Under the pieces are notes generated by a model. That model worked only from the letters and a program-made list of their open reading frames with translations. It did not search any database and had not been told where the DNA came from. Shown in pieces: positions 12,226 through 21,961 of a DNA stretch of 64,000 nucleotides (position 1 is its first letter; every line of letters begins with the position of its first letter). Where the stretch lies: NCBI GenBank assembly GCA_949361645.1, contig OX442416.1, forward strand, positions 11,599,869 through 11,663,868, written 5' to 3'. The position numbers and the translations under genes are program-made. This DNA is from Spongilla lacustris. Taxonomy: Eukaryota > Porifera > Demospongiae > Spongillida > Spongillidae.

Positions 12226-12663
12226 ATGAGAAATGAGATCATATTGTCGATACTGGCCATGGTGACTGTTCAAATCTTTACGGCTAAGGCTACTGTTCAA
12301 GCGGATACGACTGCGGAGGATCTCCTACCAAGCTCCAGCAAGCAACAGCAACTGTTGACACGTCACACGAAAGCAGCTGAAGACCCAAGAAGCGTGAGCC
12401 CAAATGACGTCTTGTGCCCAGATGGCCGTACTCGCTGCACAACCGGGCAAACCTGTTGTCCGTACATACTTGGAGGCTACGGCTGTTGTAACTACCTCGG
12501 CGCAGCCTGTTGCTCCAATCACATGACATGTTGTTCCATTGGCACGGCATGTTGCTCCAATGGCTATACATGTTGTCCCATTGGCAGGGAATGTTGCTCC
12601 AATGGCCTTACATGTTGCCCGTTCGGGTTTAGATGCTCGGGTGCGCTATGTGTCAAGGCTTGA
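12226..12663 (+). CDS. Secreted granulin-like cysteine-rich protein
   Basis: A single-exon gene of 145 codons. Residues 1 to about 24 form a signal peptide (hydrophobic core IILSILAMVTVQIF), residues 25-60 a Ser/Gln-rich propeptide, and the rest a cysteine-rich domain. That domain begins CPDGRTRC and TTGQTCCPY, continues with GGYGCCNY and then successive CC pairs, the spacing of a granulin module; granulins are secreted growth-factor-like or defence-related peptides. It is extended by extra 13-residue units of the form CCSNG.TCCPIG, so the CC ladder is longer than in one usual granulin (about 60 residues). The start is supported by the TATA box 65 bases upstream and by identity with the inverted copy. 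An ATTAAA follows the stop near 12679. Function beyond the fold is not deducible; a cysteine-rich venom or antimicrobial peptide is an alternative. Confidence 0.8.
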   Translation: MRNEIILSILAMVTVQIFTAKATVQADTTAEDLLPSSSKQQQLLTRHTKAAEDPRSVSPNDVLCPDGRTRCTTGQTCCPYILGGYGCCNYLGAACCSNHMTCCSIGTACCSNGYTCCPIGRECCSNGLTCCPFGFRCSGALCVKA

Positions 12664-12739
12664 ATTAAAAAACTGTGCATTAAATCGTGCATGGTGTATT
12701 ATAATGTACCGAAGGAGCTTATCAATTTGAATTCAAATG

Positions 12740-13845
12740 AGTGTTAAGAAGAGGGTGGGGGTCGTTTTTCTTAAATCACACTTTATATCTACTATAGTTG
12801 TAGCTTTTAGAAATATTGGTCACATTCTTGCTTATCAGTACATCAAATATAAAATACGATTGTAATACGTTTCAATAAGAGGCAGGCGCCCGCCTTTTGT
12901 TGCATGTCAAGCAGGCGCCAGAAGGTTTGGTAAAACGGATTTTGCAATCATGGTCCCCCGCGATTTCAAGATTTCAATAACGTCTAAATAGCTAAACGGA
13001 AGTAGTTAATTAAATACAGTTCAATAACTACCCACCCTACATTTATTAACATTAATTAAATAGGTGGTTTGAGACATTAATTTTAACCATTGAAGATTAT
13101 ATTTCACTGCATGCTGTACTGTTATAACTTTTTACCAATTCATTCACTGCAGCTTGTGGTTAATTTATAAACAATTTTCCTTGATTGAGGCGCCGCTCAT
13201 TTTGGTCTAGCTGTCACGGCCAATATCCTAGCTAGGTTTGGGTACGTGGTCTTATACAAGTAGAACCATTACTGAATTTTTGGTACTATTGGTATTGGTC
13301 CGCCGGCGGGCCAAAACACGCTCCGAATGACGCTGGTGCTCAAATGTGAGTGCTTTCACCAATACTCCGTTATCATCCTCCAGCAGGAATATCTACACAT
13401 ATCATTATACAATATCAACAAAAACTAATCAGAACAACTTTGGTATACACAGGTTGCCAGACCCTACTTCTTGTATGATGTAGCTTGAATAGTTATTATT
13501 TATTAGAAAGCTGTCGACGTCAATTAATCAATTATTTGTTTACTGAATTACTAGTGCTTCGTAAATAGCTGCATAAAAGCCATAATATACTATACAGCGA
13601 TCAAAAATTAAATATGGTGTAAACAAGTGATGGAACCATACTTGAGAAGTTAAGCAACTCGACAACTATACATGGAACTTTAATGTAGAGCCAGTGTTGG
13701 CAACATTAATATGGCTCATCAATTCATCTCTCTCAAAAACGGCTGTAACGATATTTCAATATGCTTCATTAGACAATTCTCCACTGGTATAGCTTTAGGA
13801 TGGGAACGTGGAGTACTTGTGTAGCAAACATGCAGCATTGTTTGT
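12740..13845. other. No gene seen; repeat copies
   Basis: Contains a short inverted pair AGGCAGGCGCC / GGCGCC near 12880-12920, the dispersed repeat shared with 6900-7690 at 13020-13190, and the word TCTAGCTGTCACGGCCAATATCCT at 13207, which recurs with an insertion at 18628. No open frame supported. Confidence 0.45.
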
Positions 13846-14330
13846 TGCAGGACTTCTGATTGTAATATTTCTGACACCATAGACCATACTTCTGGCATTT
13901 CTACCCTTCTTCCAAGCTAAGCCACACTTGAGATTGCCGGTTCTCTTGGGTAAACAACTTGAAACCACTACTTGATCAGTATCAGGCTCCCTATATAAGG
14001 ATTTCTACAGATCTTGGACTGATGTTACTTTGCTTGCTTGCTTTGCTTTTGTATTTGGTGATAGCCTTCAACAGTAACAACGATTATAAAACATATCTTA
14101 CTACAGTAATGTTTCTTTCAGTTGTTCTTCTGACCACTACTATACTTTATTGGCCATTGTGTCTTTTGGATACTTTTTTTACTTCAATATTATATTGCCA
14201 TTCTGTCGTTTGTAACCTCGAATAATTTTGACCCATCAGCAAATAGTATCATAAATGTAGGTGGAATATTTGGGGCATTCATATTTTTTATTGGCATCCT
14301 GGTGCTCAATCTGTGGAATGTGACGCCCTT
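13846..14330 (+). pseudogene. Multi-pass membrane protein, C-terminal relic
   Basis: Joining frames by eye gives a run of hydrophobic segments: AGLLIVIFLTP, an in-frame stop, TILLAFLPFFQAKPHLRL, then KPLLDQYQAPYKDFYRSWT, then LMLLCLLALLLYLVIAF and LTTVMFLSVVLLTTTILY, then NVGGIFGAFIFFIGILVL. The piece with LLD.Y.APYKD.YR.W followed by a long transmembrane segment resembles the membrane-anchoring tail of large sponge and cnidarian surface proteins, though I cannot name the family with certainty. At least two frameshifts (near 14000 and 14175) and one stop show it is not functional as written. Sequencing error is the alternative, since the frames stay clean between breaks. Confidence 0.55.
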
Positions 14331-14478
14331 ATTTAATACTACTCACGTGACATCGCAGTCACCACTGTACAGTATCGTCGTTTGTTTCTGGGCGTGCACC
14401 ACACCTGATGCACTTGCAAATGATTCCCACCAACTCACAGCCACAGCAATACAATTACGCATATACACCACTTAAAAG

Positions 14479-14800
14479 TTAAAGTCCGCCCTGAGACTGA
14501 GACTGAGAGAGAAATCCTGAACTGGAAAGCAATGCTCTGGGATGTGCTCTAATTAGTGTTATATTGAGGCATTGGTAGACGCTAGTGATGGCCTTGGATT
14601 TGCTGCAGTGCAACTGCATGGCCAGATGGGATGCTAGACGAGAAATGGTGGACTGGGTTTCTGCACCCCTAGAAACCCATCCAAGCTCTGAAAATTTAAG
14701 ATCACTAACCCTATGCTTCCAAACTTCAGCTGCCATAGCTGCAGACCCTCTTGTAACTCCCGCTTTTAAAGTAGTGAGGTTACAGTAAGCTGGTTTGCCG
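14479..14800 (-). pseudogene. Reverse-transcriptase element tail, copy 2
   Basis: The minus strand reads AAMAAEVWKHRVSDLKF, then FSELGWVSRGAETQSTISRL, then ASHLAMQLHCSKSKAI and YQCLNITLIRAHPRALL, the extreme C-terminus of the same protein family as 3213-4140. Compared with family members a block between ELGWV and GAE is deleted. It overlaps in content with the adjacent fragment at 15019-15549, so the two are separate insertions or a rearranged pair, both on the minus strand. Confidence 0.65.
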
Positions 14801-15018
14801 ATTATCCAGTTCTGTACAAGAAAATCAGCTCAACGGCTGTCTTTTTTATGCCCCTAAGCCACAATTATTATTATTATTTTTATGTACAGGATAGGTTACA
14901 CACAACATTTGCTATATTAAAATCACAACACAGTTAAGATGGGAGCCACCTGGAGAGGATTGTTGTCACATTTGCTCTCACCAAATTCAGGTTGAGCCTA
15001 CTGTACAGCTCAGACAGC

Positions 15019-15549
15019 TCAGCTGATTTTGTTTTGTTCGATGTTATGGCAAGACGACAGGCAAGTATTTAAAATGAATCTATGGCTTCCTTTCCCAAGC
15101 ACCATAGGACTCTGATCTGTGACCAGATCTAGAGCTATACGACACCAGTCCAAGGTATTGCATTTCAGGTCATTTTCCATGTGTTTGCGCTCTTCAGTGG
15201 ACAATGCAGCTGCCCCAGCTGACAATCCCGCTACTGATACACTTTTTGGATTTAGCGGTGATGTCAATGATATATCAAAGGCAGCTGGTTTACCAGGGGC
15301 CCAGTTGGGTAGCAAAATGTCTGCAGGGTGTGAGTGGTCATGATCAGAAGTACATGTGAGGTTGCTACCCATCTCCACCTTCACGCTCAAATGGGCTCTA
15401 TGGCAAGTCTTTGCCAACACATTGCACAGATGGTTGTGATGGGTGACCACGTCTCCTCCTTTTTTACATGTTGTGGCGTGGTGACCAAGGGGATCTAATG
15501 CACTGTTTGGGCATAGGGCACTGGGAACCATTAGAGGTGTCCAAACCAA
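15019..15549 (-). pseudogene. Reverse-transcriptase element, His/Cys and nuclease-like block
   Basis: An open stretch of about 176 codons. It contains SALCPNSALDPLGHHATTCK, where C, C, H, H and C could bind zinc, then GGDVVTHHNHLCNVLAKTC, then HPADILLPNWAPGKPAAFD, a block with the P-D and later acidic residue expected of a restriction-like PD-(D/E)XK nuclease, then SLTSPLNP and AGAAALSTEERKH. In the family these follow the reverse-transcriptase domain, which is absent here. The frame then leaves the family sequence after DLKCNTLDW, so the C-terminus is lost or shifted. Such elements integrate by target-primed reverse transcription if they are non-LTR retrotransposons; that placement is inferred, not shown. 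Confidence 0.65.
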
Positions 15550-16120
15550 GCCATCACTTGACAGCTACCTGGAATAATGAAGGCTCAAGATGAAGGCTGA
15601 GACCTTCGGAAGGGACTACATGTATAAACAGACACAAATAAGCATAGACAACAGACGAGCCTTATCAACAACAGAAGAAGCAATCAGAATGTTATTGAAC
15701 TGATGGATGTCAATCTGGCTTGCAAGTTGCTTTTGATGGACTGGAGGAGTAATTAATCAATCAGTCTGAATTGCATCAGAAAGAGATACAGATGCCTGTA
15801 CTGCATGTAAGAGATGATGGTGGTTTGATATGGAGCCATACATGTAGTTATTTATTTTTTTAAATCCAACACACCAACACAAATACACAGCAGCTGGATT
15901 AAAAATAAAATGAACAAAAAATAAAAACAGAAAGACAAATTTGTGCTTGTGATTTGATCATTCCTTATTTCATTTGTGGCACCATACAACAACATGTAAG
16001 AGAGAGGGAGATGTTGTCATAAGACACAATAGTATCAGAGGTATATGGATGAGTCGTTTCATCGTGCAGGTGTAAGTGATTAATGTGAAGCTGGAAGTGT
16101 GTTGAGCCATGACAACAATC
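15550..16120. other. No gene seen
   Basis: Mixed-composition intergenic DNA between opposing reverse-transcriptase relics, with A-rich tracts near 15850-15950. No supported feature. Confidence 0.4.
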
Positions 16121-16122
16121 TC

Positions 16123-16495
16123 ACTAGGCCTGCTGACATATTGGTTCCCAACTGGTTCTGCAGCAGACCAGCAGCCCTTGCTGAAATGTGCAGAACTTGG
16201 ATGGATCTGTGAGCTATCTAACGTTTGGCCTGTAGGGTTTGCATCAAAACAAACCAAACAAGTGGTGTAGTAAGCTATAGTTGTGTATTTTATCATGTTA
16301 GTATATGTAAATTTTTATTTAATAATGGGCATGGAAGCACAACAATCCTTCTAGCAGCTTGCAGCTCATCTAGCCATCCAAAAATGGGATGTAACAAATC
16401 ACAGGCTACCACCATCTTGTACCAGAGGCTAAGCATTTCGCTTGTGAGAGCCAATGCAAGAGCCTTGCTCTCCCGTGCAAGGTTTCGGTATTCGG
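16123..16495 (+). pseudogene. Reverse-transcriptase element tail, copy 3
   Basis: The plus strand reads TRPADILVPNW near 16125, then in another frame LKCAELGWICELSN near 16180, a non-matching insert of about 110 bases, EAQQSF-stop-QLAAHLAIQ near 16335, and finally SQATTILYQRLSISLVRANA near 16400. These are the nuclease-like block and C-terminus of the element also seen at 3213, 14479, 15019 and 19745, in correct order but with deletions, an insertion, a stop and frameshifts. Confidence 0.65.
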
Positions 16496-16740
16496 AGGAG
16501 GGGGGTTGAGGTGTGTGGGTGTGGGGTGGTTGCTGCTGTGACTTTGATTTTGTTGGTGTGCTGTACGGTGTTTGTAAAATTATTAAAATTGTATTAATAA
16601 TAAAATAAAATCATTATAATTTTATGATAATAATTACAGTTTATTTTACATATTAAAAATACACACAACACAATACAACCAAACAACTAAGCCTAAAGTT
16701 CAACTCTAAACATGCACTATTTTCAAAAAAGCCCATGCCA

Positions 16741-16870
16741 TCAGTGGCGGTCAGCCTGGTCAGGTCAGGCCGGGGGTGCAGGGGGGGGCAATTGCACCCC
16801 CCCCCCCCTACCCAGCTGACCCCACAAAGGGAAGGGGGGGGGGGGGGGAGGGGGGCCGGGGGCGCGCCAA
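16741..16870. mobile_element. CAGTGGCGG-type element fragment with G/C runs
   Basis: Begins CATCAGTGGCGG, like the right end (inverted) of the element at 20782-21905, and contains runs of C at about 16796-16808 and of G at about 16826-16849. No complementary end was identified. Confidence 0.35.
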
Positions 16871-17270
16871 ATAACCGACAGGGCACCTAAAATAGCTAAC
16901 GGTGTAACTGTCAGGCCTCCCCGATTAGTAATATTGCTTCACATTTGATTAACTGCTGTCAGTAGCTGCCCCTCCCACCCTCACCCGCAATGAGTTCTGG
17001 CGAACGAAGCTTTATACCTGGTGGGTTGCTTTCAGTGTATATAAAGTGTTAGTTTAAATACTTGCATCCGCCAAACCCAACTTATAAACTTAAGCACGCA
17101 GGTGAATTTAGAAATCTCTAAGCAACACCCCATGCAGACTTTCATGCACTGGGATTGAGTGTTTCGATTTCGTCTATTCATATTGAGTGTGGAACTCAAC
17201 TCATTGTACAATGTAGTACGTGGCTTACAACGCAACGCGGATGGTCTGCCCGTATTCGTAGATTACGAAG
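16871..17270. other. No gene seen
   Basis: Short unremarkable stretch between two element fragments. Confidence 0.35.
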
Positions 17271-17272
17271 TT

Positions 17273-18149
17273 GTTCTATCACACATAGGGATTGGCAACA
17301 CCAGGCTCTCAATGGTAATAGGCTCGTTTCGGCGTAACGGCGGAATAGCAGTAAATGAATAAAATTGAGCAGTAAATGAATACAATTGAGCATGGCGTTG
17401 TTGACAGAGATTCCAGACCAAGACTTAAAGTTTGTGTTTTAAGCCCTATATGTAGCATTATGGACAAATACATTGTACCAATCTGTTCTATCCGAGTTTC
17501 TGAAGGCATGCGAAGGGACTGGGAAGCAGGGTTATTTGTTACTTTTGTCACAAATTCATTCGAAGGATGCGTACAAAAAGCTATATATCTCCATAAGGGT
17601 ACATCATACGTCTGTGAAACAAACACCAAGGCACAGTTTAATCACTTCATCGTATTTAGGGCAATTCAGGTTTGGAGCAAGTGTGTAAACTACGTTCATA
17701 ACAGGTACAACAGTCAACAGATATGTAACGGGTACGAGTACCCATCAGTATCTTGTGTTAGGTACAAAGAGTCCAGATCAGTTTGGATGAGGGCATGCAG
17801 GGACAAAATTAGAACGCAACGAGGGCTCGTGCTTTCATATATGTACGGACACACGACTACCAAGGGTACAACTAGTTGGGTCGCGCAATGATTGGGCCAA
17901 TATAGTGATAAATCTTGCTCGTATCGCTTTCCTTTTGTCTCTATAAATATCTCTTTGAACACATATCCTCCTTTTACCTCGCAACAACATTTATCTGTCC
18001 AAGGGAAAGCTACTGTGGCGCTGACAGTACTGGCAGGTTTTGTCTCTATAATAACTTCGCGAAACGAGCCTGTAACGCGGATGTGACGTCACGCCATACA
18101 TTTAGATAGGTCGTTTCCAATCCCTATGTGTTGTATCTATGGTTCTATC
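17273..18149. mobile_element. Small transposon with inverted ends and possible 8-bp target duplication
   Basis: CACATAGGGATTGGCAAC at 17282 has an inverted partner at 18113-18130 (GTTTCCAATCCCTATGTG). The octamer GTTCTATC occurs at 17273-17280 and again at 18142-18149, which would be an 8-bp target-site duplication of the kind hAT elements make. The right inverted end lies 11 bases inside the second octamer, so the exact border is uncertain. It contains the open frame at 17376-17891. Confidence 0.45.
17376..17891 (+). CDS. Unrecognised 171-codon open frame inside a small transposon
   Basis: The frame starts ATGAATACAATTGAGC and runs 171 codons to a TGA. I recognise no domain. Cysteines are frequent and there is no obvious membrane segment. 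Another frame (17473-17688) is also open and has an equally plausible composition, so the long frame may be chance within a short element or the decayed remnant of a captured exon. It occupies most of the interior between the inverted ends at 17282 and 18130, where an element's own gene would be expected, but it shows no catalytic triad that I can see. Confidence 0.25.
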   Translation: MNTIEHGVVDRDSRPRLKVCVLSPICSIMDKYIVPICSIRVSEGMRRDWEAGLFVTFVTNSFEGCVQKAIYLHKGTSYVCETNTKAQFNHFIVFRAIQVWSKCVNYVHNRYNSQQICNGYEYPSVSCVRYKESRSVWMRACRDKIRTQRGLVLSYMYGHTTTKGTTSWVAQ

Positions 18150-18324
18150 CAGGTAATTTACACCATGAAAAGTTAGACGTAAATACGGCGCAAAGACAGT
18201 TTAATAATATATAGATATAATTGCATGCATGGCAGTCCAAATGGAACTGATTCTCATTATAGTCAAACCATTGGATGGCTACGATGCCGCCACCATTCAA
18301 TGCACCCGACTGATCTAAGGCCGG

Positions 18325-18500
18325 TGTCATAGCGGATTTTGTCCCCCCCAATTATTGTCCCCCCGGACAGAATCCGCTAGCGGATTATGTCCCCCCGGAT
18401 AAAATCCGCTAGCTGATTCTGTCCCCCCGGACAGAATCCGCTAGCGGATTCTGTCCGGGAGGACACATTCTGCTAGCGGATTTTGTCCCACCTCCGCAGA
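18325..18500. repeat. Palindromic-word island (TGTCCCCCCGGACA / AATCCGCTAGCGGATT)
   Basis: Two different palindromes alternate: TGTCCCCCCGGACA and AATCCGCTAGCGGATT, about four rounds, with small changes. The outer left edge is GGTGTCATAGCGG. It is followed by a C-run at about 18504-18537. The layout, two alternating palindromes bounded by TGTCAY, matches the island at 38463-38680, which uses other words. Confidence 0.7.
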
Positions 18501-18539
18501 ATATGTCCCCCCTCCCCCTCCCCCCCCCCCCCCCCCCTT

Positions 18540-18980
18540 TGGCTTTGTGTTTTTTAGCGCAGCTTCGTGTGCATGGTCTTACCGATATATATCCCAGGCT
18601 CTGCCTAAAGTCATTTAATTTTGGTCTGGCTGTCACGGGCCGACTCACGGCCAATATCCTGAAATGGTCCTATCGGAAAGCCGACAGAAATAGGCTGTGT
18701 CGGTCTTATTGAACCATTTCAAGCTGTGTATAAAGAAATATCACTACCATTGATCTCCATTCTCTACTATAATACATGTTGTATAAGTGTGGCTGTCGTA
18801 CCCGGCCGTCTTCCTGAACCGTGTGGAAGTTAGCCCCACATTCCTCAGCCGCACATTTTAAAATGAATAGGTTTAACATTCCTCACGCGGCGGGCGCAGA
18901 AGCGCGCGCTTATAATAGATCGTGAACGTAAACACTGTTATATGGAGTTGCTTCGCCGTGATCGTGAGCTGTACTATGTA
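18540..18980. other. No gene seen
   Basis: Contains GGCTGTCACGGGCCGACTC near 18630 and the start of the tandem array at 18985. No gene is supported. Confidence 0.35.
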
Positions 18981-18984
18981 GTCA

Positions 18985-19740
18985 CAGGGTAGATGTGTAC
19001 CTGTGCCAACCACGGACACAACATCAGGCGCGGATCCTGAACACTGGACCAGCTGGGAGCGTGTCCACAACTAATAAGTACTTACAAGCTAAGCTGACCT
19101 ATGGAGATGGATGTCATTCTTGTGAGTTGCAAAGCACATTGAGGCAAATTGTGAGCTGTTCCTTGTACCTACAGAGTAGATGTGTTTCTGTGCCAACTGG
19201 TGACCCAACGCTATGGGTGGATTTAGAACACTGGGGGTGTGACCACGACTAATAAGCACGTACAAGCTGACCTATGCCATTCTTGTGAGTTACAAAGCAC
19301 ATTGAGGCAAAGTGTGAGCTGTTCTTTGTACCCACAGAGTAGGTGTGTCTCTGTGCCAACTGGTGACCCAACGCTATGAGTGGATTTTGAACACTGGGGG
19401 TGTGACCACGACTAATAAGTACTTACTAGCTGCGTTATGTGAGTTACAAAGCACATTGAGGCAAAGTGTGAGCTGTTCCTTGTACCCACAGAGTAGGTGT
19501 GTCTCTGTGCCAACTGGTGACCCAACGCTATGAGTGGATTTTGAACACTGGGGGTGTGACCGTGACTAATAAGTACTTACAAGCTGAGTTATGCCATTCT
19601 TGTGAGTTGCAAAGCACATTGAGGCAAAGTGTGAGCTGTTCCTTGTACCCACAGAGTAGATGTGTCTTTGTGCCAACTGGGGACCCAACGCTATGGATGG
19701 ATTTTGAACACTGGGGATTTGACCACAATTGTGTGTGCTA
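18985..19740. repeat. Tandem array of about 160-bp units
   Basis: Five copies; the marker AGAGTAGRTGTGT falls at 19173, 19336, 19490 and 19653, giving spacings of 163, 154 and 163, with a diverged first copy beginning near 18988. Each unit contains GTGCCAACTGGTGACCCAAC, TTTTGAACACTGGGGGTGTG and GAGTTGCAAAGCACATTGAG. Open frames through the array are by-products of the repeat. Confidence 0.85.
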
Positions 19741-19744
19741 TGAG

Positions 19745-19877
19745 TATCTCTACTTCCCGCCTTTCTGTCCAGATTAACTCCATCACTTCCACCACCCTGG
19801 ACATCATTTATAGCAGACTAAACCTATCCCTTGTGCGCTCGAATGCCGGAGCATTGCAGTACCAGAGCTCTTTTTAG
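19745..19877 (+). pseudogene. Reverse-transcriptase element tail, copy 4
   Basis: The plus strand reads SRLSVQINSITSTTLDIIYS then RLNLSLVRSNAGALQ, matching the last about 40 residues of the reverse-transcriptase element family (compare YQRLSISLVRANARALL at 16123-16495). It directly follows the last tandem unit; the rest of the element is absent. Confidence 0.55.
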
Positions 19878-19879
19878 AC

Positions 19880-20285
19880 AGTTGACCTGTACATCATCTC
19901 TTATCTTTTTAGCTGTTATGTACATGCATGTATCTTGTTTCCAAACTGGCATTTGAAATGTGAATATAATTACTGTTTGTGTTACACTCATTGATCGAGG
20001 GGAGGTTATAAATGTATAGTTGTACTTGTGTGTGTGTGTCTATGTGTGTGTGAATGTATGTGTGACAGTGAAATGAGAATATTATTGTATACATCTGAGG
20101 AGTGGCTTAAACTGATACAATAGGTAACAGTTGTGACCTTATTTGGATACATGTACAATGTAGCTGTGTTTTTGATGACTTAGGCAAAGGGTTGAGGAGT
20201 GGTGTTCACATCCACTACCTATAGACTGTGTACATACTATATCCCATGATAGTGGGTGGAGCTTGTGTATGGTTCTATATATATA
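19880..20285. other. No gene seen; short TG microsatellite
   Basis: A TGTGTG-rich stretch near 20025-20060 and otherwise unremarkable DNA leading to a TATATATATA run at 20277 that abuts a MITE. Confidence 0.4.
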
Positions 20286-20287
20286 TA

Positions 20288-20700
20288 TGGGACAGTTCAC
20301 GACAAAATGAGCCTTCGTATAATGTTATAAAATTCCCTTATGTTTGAATCGCTATAACTTCTGAACGGTAAAAGCTATCGACTTCCTATTTTCAGCACTT
20401 CATACTATGCCATTTCTCTATTGTAAGATACATTTTGAAGTCTTGCACTTGCTCCGTGCCAGTATTGCAATGTTCGATACCCCACCGGGTTCACACCCGC
20501 CATAACTTTAGGTAGGAGTATTGAAATCGCTTCAAATTTGGTTTGTAGGTAGAGAGGTCCTATACCTATCGATTTGTTCTGTTCGTAAATTTTTATATCA
20601 TCCGTTACGGAGATACAGCGGCGCAAAGTTGGTACACGTTTCCCGCTCGAATCGCGCCGTTGTACATGCGAGGCCCATCAAAGCACATGAATATGCAACT
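20288..20700 (+). mobile_element. GGGACAGT foldback MITE, type A, single arm
   Basis: After TATATATAT the copy begins GGGACAGTTCACGACAAAA and carries family words CTTCTGAACGGTAAAAGC, TCCTATTTTCAGCACTT, CTTGCACTTGCTCCGTGCC, GGTAGAGAGGTCCTAT and CCGTTACGGAGATACAG. The same words recur in inverted pairs at 42657-43574 and partly at 54786-55740. The outer limit of the giant palindrome (20450) falls inside this copy. Confidence 0.7.
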
Positions 20701-20781
20701 ACTTCCTGTGGGCCGAGACTTTGATAACTTATAGCCACACCCATACAGCGCTAGCTAGATCTGATGGGTAAGTATTTAATG

Positions 20782-21905
20782 CAAGGGCGGATCCAGCGAG
20801 GGGGTCATGGGGGTCCGGACGCCCCCCTCAGGACCCATGATTACTATTAATACCCCAGTCACATGCGCATAAAGGTGCTCGGTGTATTGTTCCTCGACGA
20901 CGCGTCGTTGGAATCGTCGCTTTGCATTCTTCGTATAGAGGGGTTGCATGGATCTCGTGATGTCATGTGACGAAGCGATTTTATACGTAAAATTTTACAT
21001 TGGGGGCAAAGCGTAAGGATAGTACAGCACGTCTATCAAGTAAAACTTGCTGCGTTGTCGGGTGCTTGATGCATCGGACATGTAAAGCTCTTTCCTACCA
21101 CCCGCCAAGGTATGTAAGGTTCTTTCCTCTAGCAAAGTAAGAACAGCAGGAGTTAGATAGTCGATCGAGTAAGAGACAATGCCTAAACCTTTAGATTCAT
21201 ATCTGGCTCGGGCGACCGCTGATAAATTCTGACAATACGCTCCATTCCATTGACGCGCCACACTCGCTTGCCCCCAATACTAAAAAGTTGCAATATAAAT
21301 TGTCACATGACATTGCGACGTGACGTAGGCCATGCAACCCCTCTATATCAAATAGGCGTCGGAAGGCAAATGACGAAATTAACCTGAGGGGGGAGGGGGG
21401 GGGGGGGGGGGGGGGGGGCTAATTTAACTTCATACAATGACATCGTTCGTACACACGACAGTGACATAGAGACGATATACTATCTCTGGTGACGCGTAAA
21501 ATTGTATGCGTCGCCTATGTGATTCCTCTATGACTCACTTGACCAGCATTTATACGTGCCAAGAGATAGGTGGTTTTCTAACTGCAGGCTATATACTGTC
21601 CATTGCTTGAAGTAGGTTATCTGAGCATGATGCAAATTTTAGGTGGCTCAAGTATCGAAGTAACTAAGCGCACGTACAAATATGACGAAACTGACAGATT
21701 AAACACACCCATTAAAAATCCACATAAGCCTGAGAAATAGAACAAGTTCAACGGAGGCCTGAGTGCAAGTGATCCATGCAATCTCTCTAGCTCTATGGAA
21801 TAACATGCACACAAAAAATTGAGCGCGCTTCGCGCGCGCCCCTCCCCTCATCTATTATTCATGTCGGACCCCCCCCCTATCGCCGAATTCCTGGATCCGC
21901 CACTG
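20782..21905. mobile_element. 1.1-kb transposon with precise empty site in the other arm
   Basis: Ends are CAAGGGCGGATCCAG and, inverted, CAGTGGCGGATCCAG. It is flanked by TAATG at 20777-20781 and 21906-21910. The opposite arm has the uninterrupted sequence with a single TAATG (near 51950), so the element inserted after the arms separated and made a 5-bp duplication. The ends are G/C-rich, with a G run near 21386-21418. Inside is a second, nested element (20936-21351). No transposase was recognised. Confidence 0.85.
20936..21351 (-). mobile_element. Nested element with TATAGAGGGG ends carrying an open frame
   Basis: TATAGAGGGGTTGCATGG at 20936 is inverted at about 21334-21351, and the TA at each edge would fit a TA target. 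The minus strand between (about 21285-20995) is open for some 95 codons, passing VARQWNGAYCQNLSAVARAR and ending DVLYYPYALPPM before a stop; the run begins after a TTTTTAG that could be an acceptor. I do not recognise the protein. It reads more like a real C-terminal exon than noise, so capture of a host exon by the element is possible. Confidence 0.45.
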
Positions 21906-21961
21906 TAATGTATCGTCCCTGTCACAGTTGTTATTCGTTATCTCATATGTAGATAACGGAT

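Larger units (their letters stand above)
9858..12738. repeat. Inverted duplication carrying two granulin-like genes
   Basis: Left arm about 9858-11270, right arm about 11345-12738, spacer under 100 bases. Matching blocks in reverse complement include the granulin gene, its TATA region, CCGCGGTCCATTCAGATCG, the CCCGTTAACGTTAC block and the GTGTGGTTTTTAAAGTGCAT block beside the centre. The arms differ by substitutions, several small indels and about 330 bases present only on the left (about 10400-10730). The outer ends share GAATTCAAAT. Confidence 0.85.

Noticed and set aside
20455..20500. tRNA-like T-arm word GGGTTCACACCC
   Set aside because: No matching A box or acceptor stem; the word belongs to the MITE family.
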